Source: Tabrizicola soli
GTDB lineage: Bacteria; Pseudomonadota; Alphaproteobacteria; Rhodobacterales; Rhodobacteraceae
Direction: 5' to 3'
NCBI RefSeq assembly: GCF_015999335.1
Contig: NZ_JAEACP010000001.1
Location: 1-64,000 of the forward strand
DNA: 64,000 nucleotides
Made by a program: the position numbers and the translations under genes. The notes under the pieces are model-generated. The model searched no databases. It was not told the DNA's origin and saw only the letters and a program-made list of their open reading frames with translations. The stretch's first letter is position 1. Every line of letters starts with the position of its first letter. Of this stretch, positions 41,626 through 49,321 are shown piece by piece.

Positions 41626-42945
41626 ATGTCGAACAGCCCGCTCACGCCGGGAATTGCGGCCAGCCGTCTGCCCGCAGAAGCCTATGCGCGGAACTTCTCG
41701 GACCACGAGCCGGCGCTGGACCGGCACGAGGCCAGGGTCGCCGCGGACCGCTGCTATTTCTGCCATGACGCACCCTGCATCACGGCCTGCCCGACCTCGA
41801 TCGACATTCCGCTCTTCATCCGCCAGATCGCGACCGGCACGCCCGAGGCGGCGGCAACGACGATCTGGAGCCAGAACATCCTGGGCGGCATCTGCGCCCG
41901 GGTCTGCCCGACCGAGACCCTGTGCGAGGAGGCCTGCGTCCGCGAGGCGGCCGAGGGCAAGCCGGTCGAGATCGGTCAGCTCCAGCGTTTCGCCACCGAC
42001 ACGGCGATGGCGAAGGGCCTGCATCCCTTCACCCGCGCGGCCCCGACCGGAAAGCGGGTGGCGGTGGTGGGGGCGGGGCCCGCGGGCCTGGCCTGCGCGC
42101 ACCGGCTGGCGCTGCATGGCCATGAGGTGGTGGTGTTCGAGCGCCGGGCCAAGGCCGGGGGGCTGAACGAATACGGCATCGCCAGCTACAAGGCGACCGG
42201 CGGCTTCGCTCAAGCCGAGGTCGAGTGGCTGTTGCAGATCGGCGGGATCGAGGTCCGCACCGGGGTGGAACTGGGCCGCGACGTCTCGCTGGAGCAGCTG
42301 ACGGCCGAGTTCGACGCGGTCTTCCTGGGCATCGGCCTGACCGGCGTGAACGCGCTGCGCGCGGTGGGCGAGGATCTGGCGGGCGTGCGCAACGCGGTCG
42401 ATTTCATCGCCGAACTGCGCCAGGCGGCGGACCTGTCGCAACTGCCGGTGGGCCGCGACGTGGTGGTGATCGGCGGCGGCATGACGGCCGTGGATGCGGC
42501 GGTGCAGTCCAAGCTTCTGGGTGCCGAAAACGTCACCATCGTCTACCGGCGCGGGCAGGCGAAGATGTCGGCCTCCAGCCATGAGCAGGACCACGCCGCG
42601 CAGGCGGGCGTGCGGATCATCCACAACGCGGCCCCGGTTCGGGTCCTGGGCGACGGCCAGGCCGAGGCGGTGGAATTCGCCTATACGTCCGAGGGGGAAA
42701 CCGGGCTGGTCCTCTCGCCCGAGACCTTCACGCTGAAGGCCGACCAGGTGTTCAAGGCTATCGGCCAGACCCTGCAGGGCGCGCCCGAGGGGCTGGCCGT
42801 CGCGGGCGGCAAGCTGGCCGGTCCGGCGGGCAAGGTCTGGGTCGGCGGCGATTGCGCGGCGGGGGGCGAGGACCTGACCGTCACCGCCGTTGCCGAGGGC
42901 CGCGATGCCGCCGAGGCGATCCACGCTGCGCTGGTCCAGGGCTGA
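41626..42945 (+). CDS. preT: NAD-dependent dihydropyrimidine dehydrogenase, PreT subunit
   Basis: A 439-residue flavoprotein subunit. It has an N-terminal Fe-S domain (CYFCHDAPCITACPTSIDIP, GGICARVCPTETLCEEACVR), an FAD fold ([28 protein letters not shown]) and an NAD-binding fold (VVVIGGGMTAVDAAVQSK), with the GDCAAGG FAD end motif. With PreA it reduces uracil and thymine to dihydropyrimidines using NADH (EC 1.3.1.1). PreA follows after a DedA gene. Confidence 0.93.
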   Translation: MSNSPLTPGIAASRLPAEAYARNFSDHEPALDRHEARVAADRCYFCHDAPCITACPTSIDIPLFIRQIATGTPEAAATTIWSQNILGGICARVCPTETLCEEACVREAAEGKPVEIGQLQRFATDTAMAKGLHPFTRAAPTGKRVAVVGAGPAGLACAHRLALHGHEVVVFERRAKAGGLNEYGIASYKATGGFAQAEVEWLLQIGGIEVRTGVELGRDVSLEQLTAEFDAVFLGIGLTGVNALRAVGEDLAGVRNAVDFIAELRQAADLSQLPVGRDVVVIGGGMTAVDAAVQSKLLGAENVTIVYRRGQAKMSASSHEQDHAAQAGVRIIHNAAPVRVLGDGQAEAVEFAYTSEGETGLVLSPETFTLKADQVFKAIGQTLQGAPEGLAVAGGKLAGPAGKVWVGGDCAAGGEDLTVTAVAEGRDAAEAIHAALVQG

Positions 42946-43011
42946 TGCGCGCCGTTTTCCCTTGCCAGGCCGGGACTTCCCCGCCACTAGAAGGGCGGGC
43001 AGGGACCTTGC

Positions 43012-43542
43012 ATGAGCGGCTGGACCGACACTTTCATCGCCTTCATCGAGCGCAACCAGGATTGGCTGCCGCTGATCATGCTGGTCTTCGCGGCGGCCGA
43101 GACCACGGCCTTCCTGTCGATCCTGATCCCCTCGACCGCGGTTCTGGTGGCGGTCGGCGCCCTGGCGGCGACGGGGGCGGTGGCGTTCTGGCCGCTCTGG
43201 GCCGGGGCGACGCTGGGGGCGCTGATCGGCTCCAGCTTCAGTTACTGGCTGGGGCGGCGCTACGGCACGACGATCCTGCGGATGCGGCCCCTGCGCGACC
43301 ATCCCGAGATGGTGGAGAAGACGCAAGGCGCCTTCACCCGCTATGGTCCGGCGACCATCCTCGTCGGGCACTTCACCACCGTCTTCCGCCCGGTCGTGTT
43401 CCTGCTGTCGGGGATGAGCGGCATGACCCTGCCGCGCTTCCTGTTCTGGAACCTGCTCGGCTGCGTGGCCTGGGCCTTCCTGATCCCGAAGCTCGGCCAG
43501 TTCGGCGGCGATCTGATCGGCCTGGTCTGGTCGCTTTTCTGA
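43012..43542 (+). CDS. DedA-family membrane protein
   Basis: A 176-residue inner-membrane protein with the DedA/SNARE-associated pattern: AAAETTAFLSILIPSTAVLVAVGAL, SSFSYWLGRRYG, RYGPATILVGHFTTVFRPVVFLLSGMSGM and FLFWNLLGCVAWAF. Members are implicated in lipid flipping and membrane homeostasis. It sits between preT and preA, which may be incidental. Confidence 0.9.
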   Translation: MSGWTDTFIAFIERNQDWLPLIMLVFAAAETTAFLSILIPSTAVLVAVGALAATGAVAFWPLWAGATLGALIGSSFSYWLGRRYGTTILRMRPLRDHPEMVEKTQGAFTRYGPATILVGHFTTVFRPVVFLLSGMSGMTLPRFLFWNLLGCVAWAFLIPKLGQFGGDLIGLVWSLF

Positions 43543-43611
43543 CCAAAGGTGGGCGGATCGCCCAGCCTGCATCCCCCACATCACTCCCAGCTTGCCGCAA
43601 GGAGGCGTCCC

Positions 43612-44910
43612 ATGGCTGACCTCAGCTCGAATTTCATCGGCATCAAGTCCCCGAACCCGTTCTGGCTGGCCTCGGCCCCGCCGACGGACAAGAAATACAA
43701 TGTCGAGCGCGCCTATGAGGCGGGTTGGGGCGGCGTGGTCTGGAAGACGCTGGGCGCCGAAGGGCCGCCGATCGTCAACGTCAACGGCCCGCGTTATGGC
43801 GCGATCTGGGGCGCGGACCGCCGCCTTCTGGGCCTGAACAACATCGAACTGATCACCGACCGCCCGCTTGAGGTGAACCTGCGCGAGATCAAGGAGGTCA
43901 AGCGCAAGTGGAAGGACCGGGCGCTGATCATCTCGCTGATGGTCCCCTGCGAAGAGGACCACTGGAAGGCGATCCTCAAGCAGATCGAGGATACCGAGGC
44001 CGACGGGGTCGAGCTGAACTTCGGCTGCCCGCACGGCATGGCGGAACGCGGCATGGGCTCGGCCGTGGGGCAGGTGCCGGACTACATCGAGATGGTCACG
44101 CGCTGGGTCAAGCAATACTCCCGCATGCCCTGCATCGTGAAGCTGACGCCCAACGTCACCTCGATCCTGCCGCCCGCCATGGCGGCCAACCGGGGCGGCG
44201 CGGATGCGGTGTCGCTGATCAACACCATAAAGTCGATCACCAACGTCGACCTCGACGCCTTCTCGCCCTTCCCGATGATCGACGGCAAGGGCAGCCACGG
44301 CGGCTATTGCGGCCCGGCGGTGAAGCCCATCGCGCTGAACATGGTGGCCGAGATCGCCCGGCACCCGGAAACCCGCGGCCTGCCGATCTCGGGTATCGGC
44401 GGTGTCACCACCTGGCGCGACGCGGCCGAGTTCATGGCGCTTGGCGCCGGCAACGTGCAGGTCTGCACCGCGGCCATGACCTATGGCTTCAAGGTGGTGC
44501 AGGAGATGATCTCGGGCCTGTCGCAATACCTCGACGAAAAGCAGATGGCGCTCTCCGACCTGGTCGGCCGCGCGGTGCCGAATTTCGTCGAATGGCAGCA
44601 CCTGAACCTGAACTACGTCACCAAGGCCCAGATCGACCAGGACCTCTGCATCAACTGCGGCCGCTGCTACGCCGCCTGCGAGGACACCAGCCATCAGGCC
44701 ATCGCCATGTCGCCCGAGCGGATCTTCACCGTGAAGGACGAGGAATGCGTGGCCTGCAACCTCTGCATCGACGTCTGCCCGGTGGACAGCTGCATCACCA
44801 TGCGCGAATTGCCGAAGGGCAGCACCGATCCCCGGACCGGCCGCGTGGTGGGGGATTTCGCAGACTGGACCACGCATCCGAACAATCCGATGGCCCAGGC
44901 GGCAGAGTAA
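43612..44910 (+). CDS. preA: NAD-dependent dihydropyrimidine dehydrogenase, PreA subunit
   Basis: A 432-residue catalytic subunit. An N-terminal FMN barrel of the dihydroorotate dehydrogenase type (SSNFIGIKSPNPFWLASAPPT, ELNFGCPHGMAERGMGSAVGQ, KLTPNVTSI, SGIGGVTTW) is followed by two C-terminal 4Fe-4S motifs (CINCGRCYAAC, CVACNLCIDVCPV). It reduces the pyrimidine ring, electrons coming from PreT. The start at 43612 follows AAGGAGG. The residue matching the mammalian active-site Cys is Val here (GSAVGQ). Confidence 0.94.
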   Translation: MADLSSNFIGIKSPNPFWLASAPPTDKKYNVERAYEAGWGGVVWKTLGAEGPPIVNVNGPRYGAIWGADRRLLGLNNIELITDRPLEVNLREIKEVKRKWKDRALIISLMVPCEEDHWKAILKQIEDTEADGVELNFGCPHGMAERGMGSAVGQVPDYIEMVTRWVKQYSRMPCIVKLTPNVTSILPPAMAANRGGADAVSLINTIKSITNVDLDAFSPFPMIDGKGSHGGYCGPAVKPIALNMVAEIARHPETRGLPISGIGGVTTWRDAAEFMALGAGNVQVCTAAMTYGFKVVQEMISGLSQYLDEKQMALSDLVGRAVPNFVEWQHLNLNYVTKAQIDQDLCINCGRCYAACEDTSHQAIAMSPERIFTVKDEECVACNLCIDVCPVDSCITMRELPKGSTDPRTGRVVGDFADWTTHPNNPMAQAAE

Positions 44911-44931
44911 GCAGCGGGCCGGTGTTTCCAG

Positions 44932-44962
44932 GCCCAAAAATTTTCGTCGAAAATTTTTGGGC
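44932..44962. terminator. Long palindromic bidirectional terminator after preA
   Basis: Perfect 15-bp arms GCCCAAAAATTTTCG (44932-44946) and CGAAAATTTTTGGGC (44948-44962) with a one-base centre, between convergent genes. The A/T tracts inside the stem provide T-runs in both directions. Confidence 0.75.
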
Positions 44963-44971
44963 TCCCCTGCC

Positions 44972-45205
44972 TCAGCAGATGACCTGCATCCGGCCGTCGT
45001 TGCAGATGACGATGAACTGTCCGCCGCATTCGATCAGGTGAAAGCCCCGGCGGCGGACCGCCGCCACCAGGGCGTCGCGGCCGACCTCGCGTTCCACGTC
45101 CTGCACGGCGCGGCGGACGATGCCGCCTTTCCCGACGGCCTTGGCCGCGAACAGGTCCTCAAGCCAGGTGCGGCCGGATAGGGATGGCGGGCGGAACATC
45201 TGCAT
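44972..45205 (-). CDS. Small conserved hypothetical protein
   Basis: A 77-residue cytoplasmic protein (MQMFRPPSLSGRTWLEDLF ... FHLIECGGQFIVICN). I recall similar short proteins in other Rhodobacterales, sometimes misnamed after an anthranilate-pathway isomerase; no catalytic motif is visible. The start at 45205 is chosen because GGGGGAGAAC lies upstream; 45223 is the alternative. Confidence 0.6.
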   Translation of the reverse strand: MQMFRPPSLSGRTWLEDLFAAKAVGKGGIVRRAVQDVEREVGRDALVAAVRRRGFHLIECGGQFIVICNDGRMQVIC

Positions 45206-45249
45206 GTTTCCGTTCTCCCCCATCCGGGTTAAGACCCCCTTAACGGGCT

Positions 45250-45549
45250 TCAGGGCAGCGGCAGCGGATTGATCCCGGCGGCGATGCTAGCGCGGATATA
45301 GGCATCGCGCGCGGCTTCGGCCGCGGCGCGGGCGGCAACCACGGGTTCGCGGTTCTCATCCACCTCGGCAAGCTGCACCCCGACGGAGGCCGGTGCGCTG
45401 TCGGGCTGGCGGACGGCATCCGGGCGCAGCGGTTCGGCGACCGCGGCGATCGACTGCGCGACAGATGCGCCTTCGCTCGTCCCACTGGCAGGATGTGGTT
45501 GCGAGGCCGGAACCGGCAGCTGCGACCGGACGGCAGAGATGATACCCAT
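45250..45549 (-). CDS. Hypothetical protein
   Basis: A 99-residue protein rich in Ala and Pro with a more conserved-looking C-terminus (PVVAARAAAEAARDAYIRASIAAGINPLPLP). The start at 45549 (MGIISAVRS) has AGGGGGACGCG upstream. No known domain recognised. Possibly a small protein linked to flagella or the cell surface, but nothing shows this. Confidence 0.55.
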   Translation of the reverse strand: MGIISAVRSQLPVPASQPHPASGTSEGASVAQSIAAVAEPLRPDAVRQPDSAPASVGVQLAEVDENREPVVAARAAAEAARDAYIRASIAAGINPLPLP

Positions 45550-45638
45550 TTCGCGTCCCCCTTTTCCGACGCCCCCAACCGGCAAGATAGCAGCATGCCG
45601 GCCGCCTTGCCCGCCCGAAATGCGGAAAACTTGATGCG

Positions 45639-46253
45639 TCAGGGGGCCAGAAGCCGGGTGAAGAGCGTCTCGAGAAAGCTACCCGCTTCGGCGAACGGGT
45701 CGTGTTCGGGGCCGAGGACGGCGCGGACCTGCACTTCGAAATCGGCGTAATGCTGGGTCAGCGCCCAGATCGAGAAGATCAGGTGCACCGGGTCGACCCG
45801 GGCGATCCGGCCCTCCTCCATCCAGCGCGAAAGGATGCGCGATTTCCCGGCCACCAGATCGCGCAGGTCGCCCTCGATCGCCTCGCGCATCCGGGGCGCG
45901 CCCTGCAGAATCTCGCCCGCGAACAGGCGGCTTTCGCGCGGGAAATCCCGCGACATCTCCAGCTTGCGGCGCACATAGGCCAGGATCTCGGCCAGGGGAT
46001 CCCCCTCCGGATCCATCTCGCGCAGGGGATCCAGCCAGCTGTCCAGAAGCCCGGTCAGCAGCACCTTGTGCACCGCCTCTTTCGACGGGAAGTAATACAG
46101 CAGGTTCGGCTTCGACAGGCCCGCGACCTCGGCGATCTGGTCCAGCGTCGCCCCGCGGAAGCCGTGCAGCGAGAAGACTTCCAGCGCCGCGTCCAGGATC
46201 AGCTCTCGGTTGCGCTGCTGGATGCGCGAGCGGGGGCGGGCGGTGGGGGGCAT
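45639..46253 (-). CDS. TetR-family regulator, RutR-like (copy 1)
   Basis: A 204-residue regulator very like RutR, the uracil/thymine-sensing regulator: HTH region ILDAALEVFSLHGFRGATLDQIAEVAGLSKPNLLYYFPSKEAV, then LRLEMSRDFPRESRLFAGEILQGAP-type ligand domain with IFSIWALTQHYADFEVQV. It is divergent from the omega-aminotransferase gene of the same pathway, likely its target. A second RutR-like protein is encoded at 48.5-49.2 kb. Confidence 0.88.
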   Translation of the reverse strand: MPPTARPRSRIQQRNRELILDAALEVFSLHGFRGATLDQIAEVAGLSKPNLLYYFPSKEAVHKVLLTGLLDSWLDPLREMDPEGDPLAEILAYVRRKLEMSRDFPRESRLFAGEILQGAPRMREAIEGDLRDLVAGKSRILSRWMEEGRIARVDPVHLIFSIWALTQHYADFEVQVRAVLGPEHDPFAEAGSFLETLFTRLLAP

Positions 46254-46351
46254 CGCGATCCTGCGCTTGTCGGTCCGGACCTCTTGGATAGCGCGAGGCC
46301 GAGTGCTAGGTCAAACCATTCGCCCCGCGCCAGGGGCGCTGGGAGGAAGCC

Positions 46352-47674
46352 ATGGCCCTAGCCCGCAACGCACCGAACGACCTCGACGCCTTCTGGATGC
46401 CCTTCACCGCGAACCGCCAGTTCAAGAAGAACCCGCGGATGTTCGTGGCGGCCAGGGACATGCATTACACCACCGCCGACGGCCGCCAGGTGCTGGACGG
46501 CACCGCGGGCCTGTGGTGCTGCAACGCGGGCCATTGCCGGCCGAAGATCACCGAGGCGATCCAGAAGCAGGCGGCCGAACTGGACTATGCGCCCGCCTTC
46601 CAGATGGGCCACCCGGTCGCCTTCGAACTGGCCAACCGCATCATCGACATCGCGCCCAAGGGGATCGAGCATGTGTTCTACACGAACTCCGGCTCGGAAA
46701 GTGTCGAGACGGCGCTGAAGATCGCCATCGCCTACCACCGCGCGCGCGGCGAGGGCACCCGCACCCGCCTGATCGGGCGCGAGCGCGGCTATCATGGGGT
46801 GAACTTCGGCGGCATCTCGGTCGGCGGCATCGTGAACAACCGGAAATTCTTCGGCAGCCTGCTGACCGGCGTCGATCACCTGCCGCATACCCATCTGGCC
46901 GAGAACGCCTTCTCGAAGGGCCAGCCCGAGCACGGCGCGACCCTTGCCGACGATCTGGAGCGCATCGTCGCTCTGCACGGGGCCGAGACCATCGCGGCGG
47001 TGATCGTGGAGCCGATGGCGGGCTCGACCGGCGTCCTCCTGCCGCCGAAGGGCTATCTGGAGAAGCTGCGCGCGATCACGCGGAAGCACGGCATCCTCCT
47101 GATCTTCGACGAGGTCATCACCGGCTTCGGCCGCCTCGGCAGCGCCTTCGCCGCCCAGCATTTCGACGTGCTGCCGGACATGATGACCACCGCCAAGGGC
47201 CTGACCAACGGCGTGATCCCGATGGGCGCCGTCCTGACCACGGCGGCGGTGCACGACGCCTTCATGCAGGGGCCCGAGCACATGATCGAGCTTTTCCACG
47301 GCTATACCTACTCCGGCAATCCGATCGCCGCCGCCTGCGGCATCGCCACGCTGGAGACCTACAAGGAAGAGGGCCTGTTCGAGCGCGCGTGCGAGCTGGA
47401 GGGCTACTGGCAGGACGCGCTGCACAGCCTGAAGGGGACGCGCCATGTCATCGACATCCGCAACATGGGCCTGATCGGCGCGGTCGAGCTGGAGGGCATC
47501 CCCGGCGAGCCGACCAGGCGCGCCTTCACCGCCTTCCTCAAGGCCTATGAGAAGGGTATCCTGATCCGCACCACCGGCGACATCATCGCCATGTCGCCGC
47601 CGCTGATCATCTCCAAAGCGCAGATCGACCAGCTGATCGGCACCCTGGGCGAGGTGCTCAGGTCGCTGGACTAA
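46352..47674 (+). CDS. Omega-amino acid--pyruvate aminotransferase
   Basis: A 440-residue class III PLP aminotransferase. DAFWMPFTANRQFKKNPR, GLWCCNAGHCRP, FYTNSGSESVETALKIA and the PLP-lysine region TTAKGLTNGVIPMGAV match beta-alanine:pyruvate aminotransferases. It would convert beta-alanine, the end product of the pyrimidine pathway, to malonate semialdehyde. GGGAGGAAG precedes the ATG. Followed by a stem-loop at 47690-47710. Confidence 0.9.
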   Translation: MALARNAPNDLDAFWMPFTANRQFKKNPRMFVAARDMHYTTADGRQVLDGTAGLWCCNAGHCRPKITEAIQKQAAELDYAPAFQMGHPVAFELANRIIDIAPKGIEHVFYTNSGSESVETALKIAIAYHRARGEGTRTRLIGRERGYHGVNFGGISVGGIVNNRKFFGSLLTGVDHLPHTHLAENAFSKGQPEHGATLADDLERIVALHGAETIAAVIVEPMAGSTGVLLPPKGYLEKLRAITRKHGILLIFDEVITGFGRLGSAFAAQHFDVLPDMMTTAKGLTNGVIPMGAVLTTAAVHDAFMQGPEHMIELFHGYTYSGNPIAAACGIATLETYKEEGLFERACELEGYWQDALHSLKGTRHVIDIRNMGLIGAVELEGIPGEPTRRAFTAFLKAYEKGILIRTTGDIIAMSPPLIISKAQIDQLIGTLGEVLRSLD

Positions 47675-47689
47675 CCCGTTGCCGCCTCC

Positions 47690-47710
47690 GCCCGACCTTC
47701 GGGGTCGGGC
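47690..47710 (+). terminator. Hairpin after the omega-aminotransferase
   Basis: GCCCGACC, TTCG loop, GGGTCGGGC, then CGGCCTTTCC: a UUCG-capped stem shortly after the stop. The T-run is short, so it may only attenuate into the cupin gene. Confidence 0.55.
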
Positions 47711-47732
47711 CGGCCTTTCCAGGGAGACTGCG

Positions 47733-48035
47733 ATGACCCGTCCAAACTGTGCGGCCCATGTTCTGGTGGACGACGCGCGGGTGCGCGTCACCCGCTTCGA
47801 TTTCGCACCGGTGGCCGAGACCGGCTGGCACCGGCACGGGCATGACTATGTCATCACGGCCCTGACCGACTGCCCGATGCTGCTGGAGGAGCCGGGGGGC
47901 GCGATGCGACGGGTGCTGGTCCCGGCGGGGACAGCCTACCGGCGGTCCGAGGGCGTGGAGCACAACGTGGTCAATGACGGCGCGCAGCCGATGAGCTTCG
48001 TCGAAGTGGAGCTGAAGGAACCGGCGCGGGGATAG
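47733..48035 (+). CDS. Small cupin-domain protein
   Basis: A 100-residue single-domain cupin. The metal motif is GWHRHGHDYVITALTD, with the second half GTAYRRSEGVEHNVVNDG. The function is not deducible; within the pyrimidine locus it could be a small catabolic or sensing protein. AGGGAGAC precedes the ATG. Confidence 0.8.
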   Translation: MTRPNCAAHVLVDDARVRVTRFDFAPVAETGWHRHGHDYVITALTDCPMLLEEPGGAMRRVLVPAGTAYRRSEGVEHNVVNDGAQPMSFVEVELKEPARG

Positions 48036-48041
48036 GGGGCC

Positions 48042-48085
48042 GAAATTCTTCGAAGGATTTTGCAAGTCTTTTCGAAAGGATTTGC
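48042..48085. terminator. Paired palindromes between convergent genes
   Basis: AAATTCTTCGAAGGATTT (48042-48060, imperfect) followed by GCAAG...TTTCGAAA...TTTGC (48062-48085, imperfect). Same paired TTCGAA-centred design as at 39466-39511, here between two convergent genes, so probably a bidirectional terminator. Confidence 0.6.
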
Positions 48086-48087
48086 CC

Positions 48088-48540
48088 TTACCCCGCCGCC
48101 AGCGCCCCGATTCCGCGCAGGACCAGCCGGTGATCCTCGACCTGCGGCAGGCCAGACACGGTGGCTACCGCCACAATCCCCACGCCCTTGACCCGGATCG
48201 GCACCGCCCCGCCGCTGTCGGCGAAATCCGCAGGCGGGAGGCCGTGCCGCTCCAACCCCTCGCCCCTGGCCTGGTTGCGCCGTCCGACCAGCAGCGAGGG
48301 CAGCTGGAACAGCAGCGCCGTATTCGACTTGCGCCGCGCCCAGAGGTCGTTCAGCGCGGCGGAGCCCGGCAGCGCGGCATGATAGAGCGTGCGGTCGGCG
48401 GTGCGGATGTCGATCACCACCGCAAGCCCCTCGGCCAGCGCAAGGTCAAGCAGGATCTGCCCCAGCCGCAGGGCCGACCGCTCATCGAACCGCGCCAGTT
48501 CCAGATCTGCGAATTCGGCCTCGAGCTCCGCAATCTCCAT
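48088..48540 (-). CDS. UPF0303/HbpS-GlcG-like protein
   Basis: A 150-residue protein of the UPF0303/DUF336 fold. Features include ALAEGLAVVIDIRTADRTLYHAALPGSAALNDLWARRKSNTALLF and ADFADSGGAVPIRVKGVGIVAVATVSGLPQVEDH. Related proteins bind haem or small cofactors; the role here is unknown. Its start lies 10 bp from the stop of the second RutR-like gene, same strand. Confidence 0.82.
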   Translation of the reverse strand: MEIAELEAEFADLELARFDERSALRLGQILLDLALAEGLAVVIDIRTADRTLYHAALPGSAALNDLWARRKSNTALLFQLPSLLVGRRNQARGEGLERHGLPPADFADSGGAVPIRVKGVGIVAVATVSGLPQVEDHRLVLRGIGALAAG

Positions 48541-48550
48541 CCCGTCCCCC

Positions 48551-49198
48551 TCAGATCGCCCCGATCCCGCGCAGGACCATGTCCTTGACGCTGGCCTTCG
48601 CCTCGGCCCATTGCCGGTCGGACAGGGGCTTGCCGGCGTTCAGCGTCTGGATCTGGTGGCCGAAGTCGGCATAGTGCTGCGTCGTGGCCCAGAGGAGATA
48701 AAGGAGGTGCCGCGGGTCCACCGGGCGCATCTTGCCCTCGTCGATCCAGCGCCGGATCACCGCGATCCGCCCCTCGGTCCAGTCGCGCAGCGTCGTCTCC
48801 AGATAGTCCTGGATCACCGGGGCGCCATGCATCACCTCCGACGCCCAGACCTTGGACCCGTGCGGATGGGTGCGGCTGATGTCCATCTTGGCGTCGATAT
48901 AGGCCCCGATCCCCTCGACGGGCCCCGGCGCATCGTCGAAGCTCGATGCCGCATCCAGCCAGATCTCGAAGATCTGCTGCACGACACGGCGATAGAGGTC
49001 TTCCTTCGTGGCGAAGTAATAGTGCAGGTTGGCCTTGGGCAGCCCCGCCATGTCGGCGATCAGCTGCATGGTCGCGCCGCCGAACCCGGCCTCGGCAAAG
49101 ACCTTCTCGGCCGCCTCCAGGATCGCGCGTTCGTTCTCGCGCCGGATATCCGTGCGGCGGCCGGGTTTCAGGCGCGTGATCTCGGCATCGCCGGACAT
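48551..49198 (-). CDS. TetR-family regulator, RutR-like (copy 2)
   Basis: A 215-residue regulator with HTH AILEAAEKVFAEAGFGGATMQLIADMAGLPKANLHYYFATKEDLYRR and a ligand domain keeping LLYLLWATTQHYADF, the same block as in RutR and in the copy at 45.6 kb. It is divergent from the N-carbamoyl-beta-alanine hydrolase gene; two RutR-type palindromes lie between them, so it probably controls both itself and the hydrolase-dihydropyrimidinase-transporter operon. Confidence 0.88.
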   Translation of the reverse strand: MSGDAEITRLKPGRRTDIRRENERAILEAAEKVFAEAGFGGATMQLIADMAGLPKANLHYYFATKEDLYRRVVQQIFEIWLDAASSFDDAPGPVEGIGAYIDAKMDISRTHPHGSKVWASEVMHGAPVIQDYLETTLRDWTEGRIAVIRRWIDEGKMRPVDPRHLLYLLWATTQHYADFGHQIQTLNAGKPLSDRQWAEAKASVKDMVLRGIGAI

Positions 49199-49218
49199 GG
49201 GCCTCCCATATTCTTGTT

Positions 49219-49268
49219 GACCGATTGGTCAGGTTGTGCTGCGCTTCACCTTGACCATACGGTCAGGA
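49219..49268. promoter_or_regulatory. Two RutR-type operators
   Basis: TTGACCGATTGGTCAG (49219-49234) and TTGACCATACGGTCAG (49253-49268) both match the RutR consensus TTGACCA-N2-TGGTCAA with two or three mismatches. Their centres are 34 bp apart in the divergent promoter. Confidence 0.8.
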
Positions 49269-49321
49269 AACGAGTCGCGGCAAGGGGCAGCATGGCCCCG
49301 ACGCGAACAGGGAGCGATGCG

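Noticed and set aside
41557-44937. 1126-residue minus-strand open frame across preT, dedA and preA
   Set aside because: Spans three clear plus-strand genes; an artefact of GC-rich third positions.
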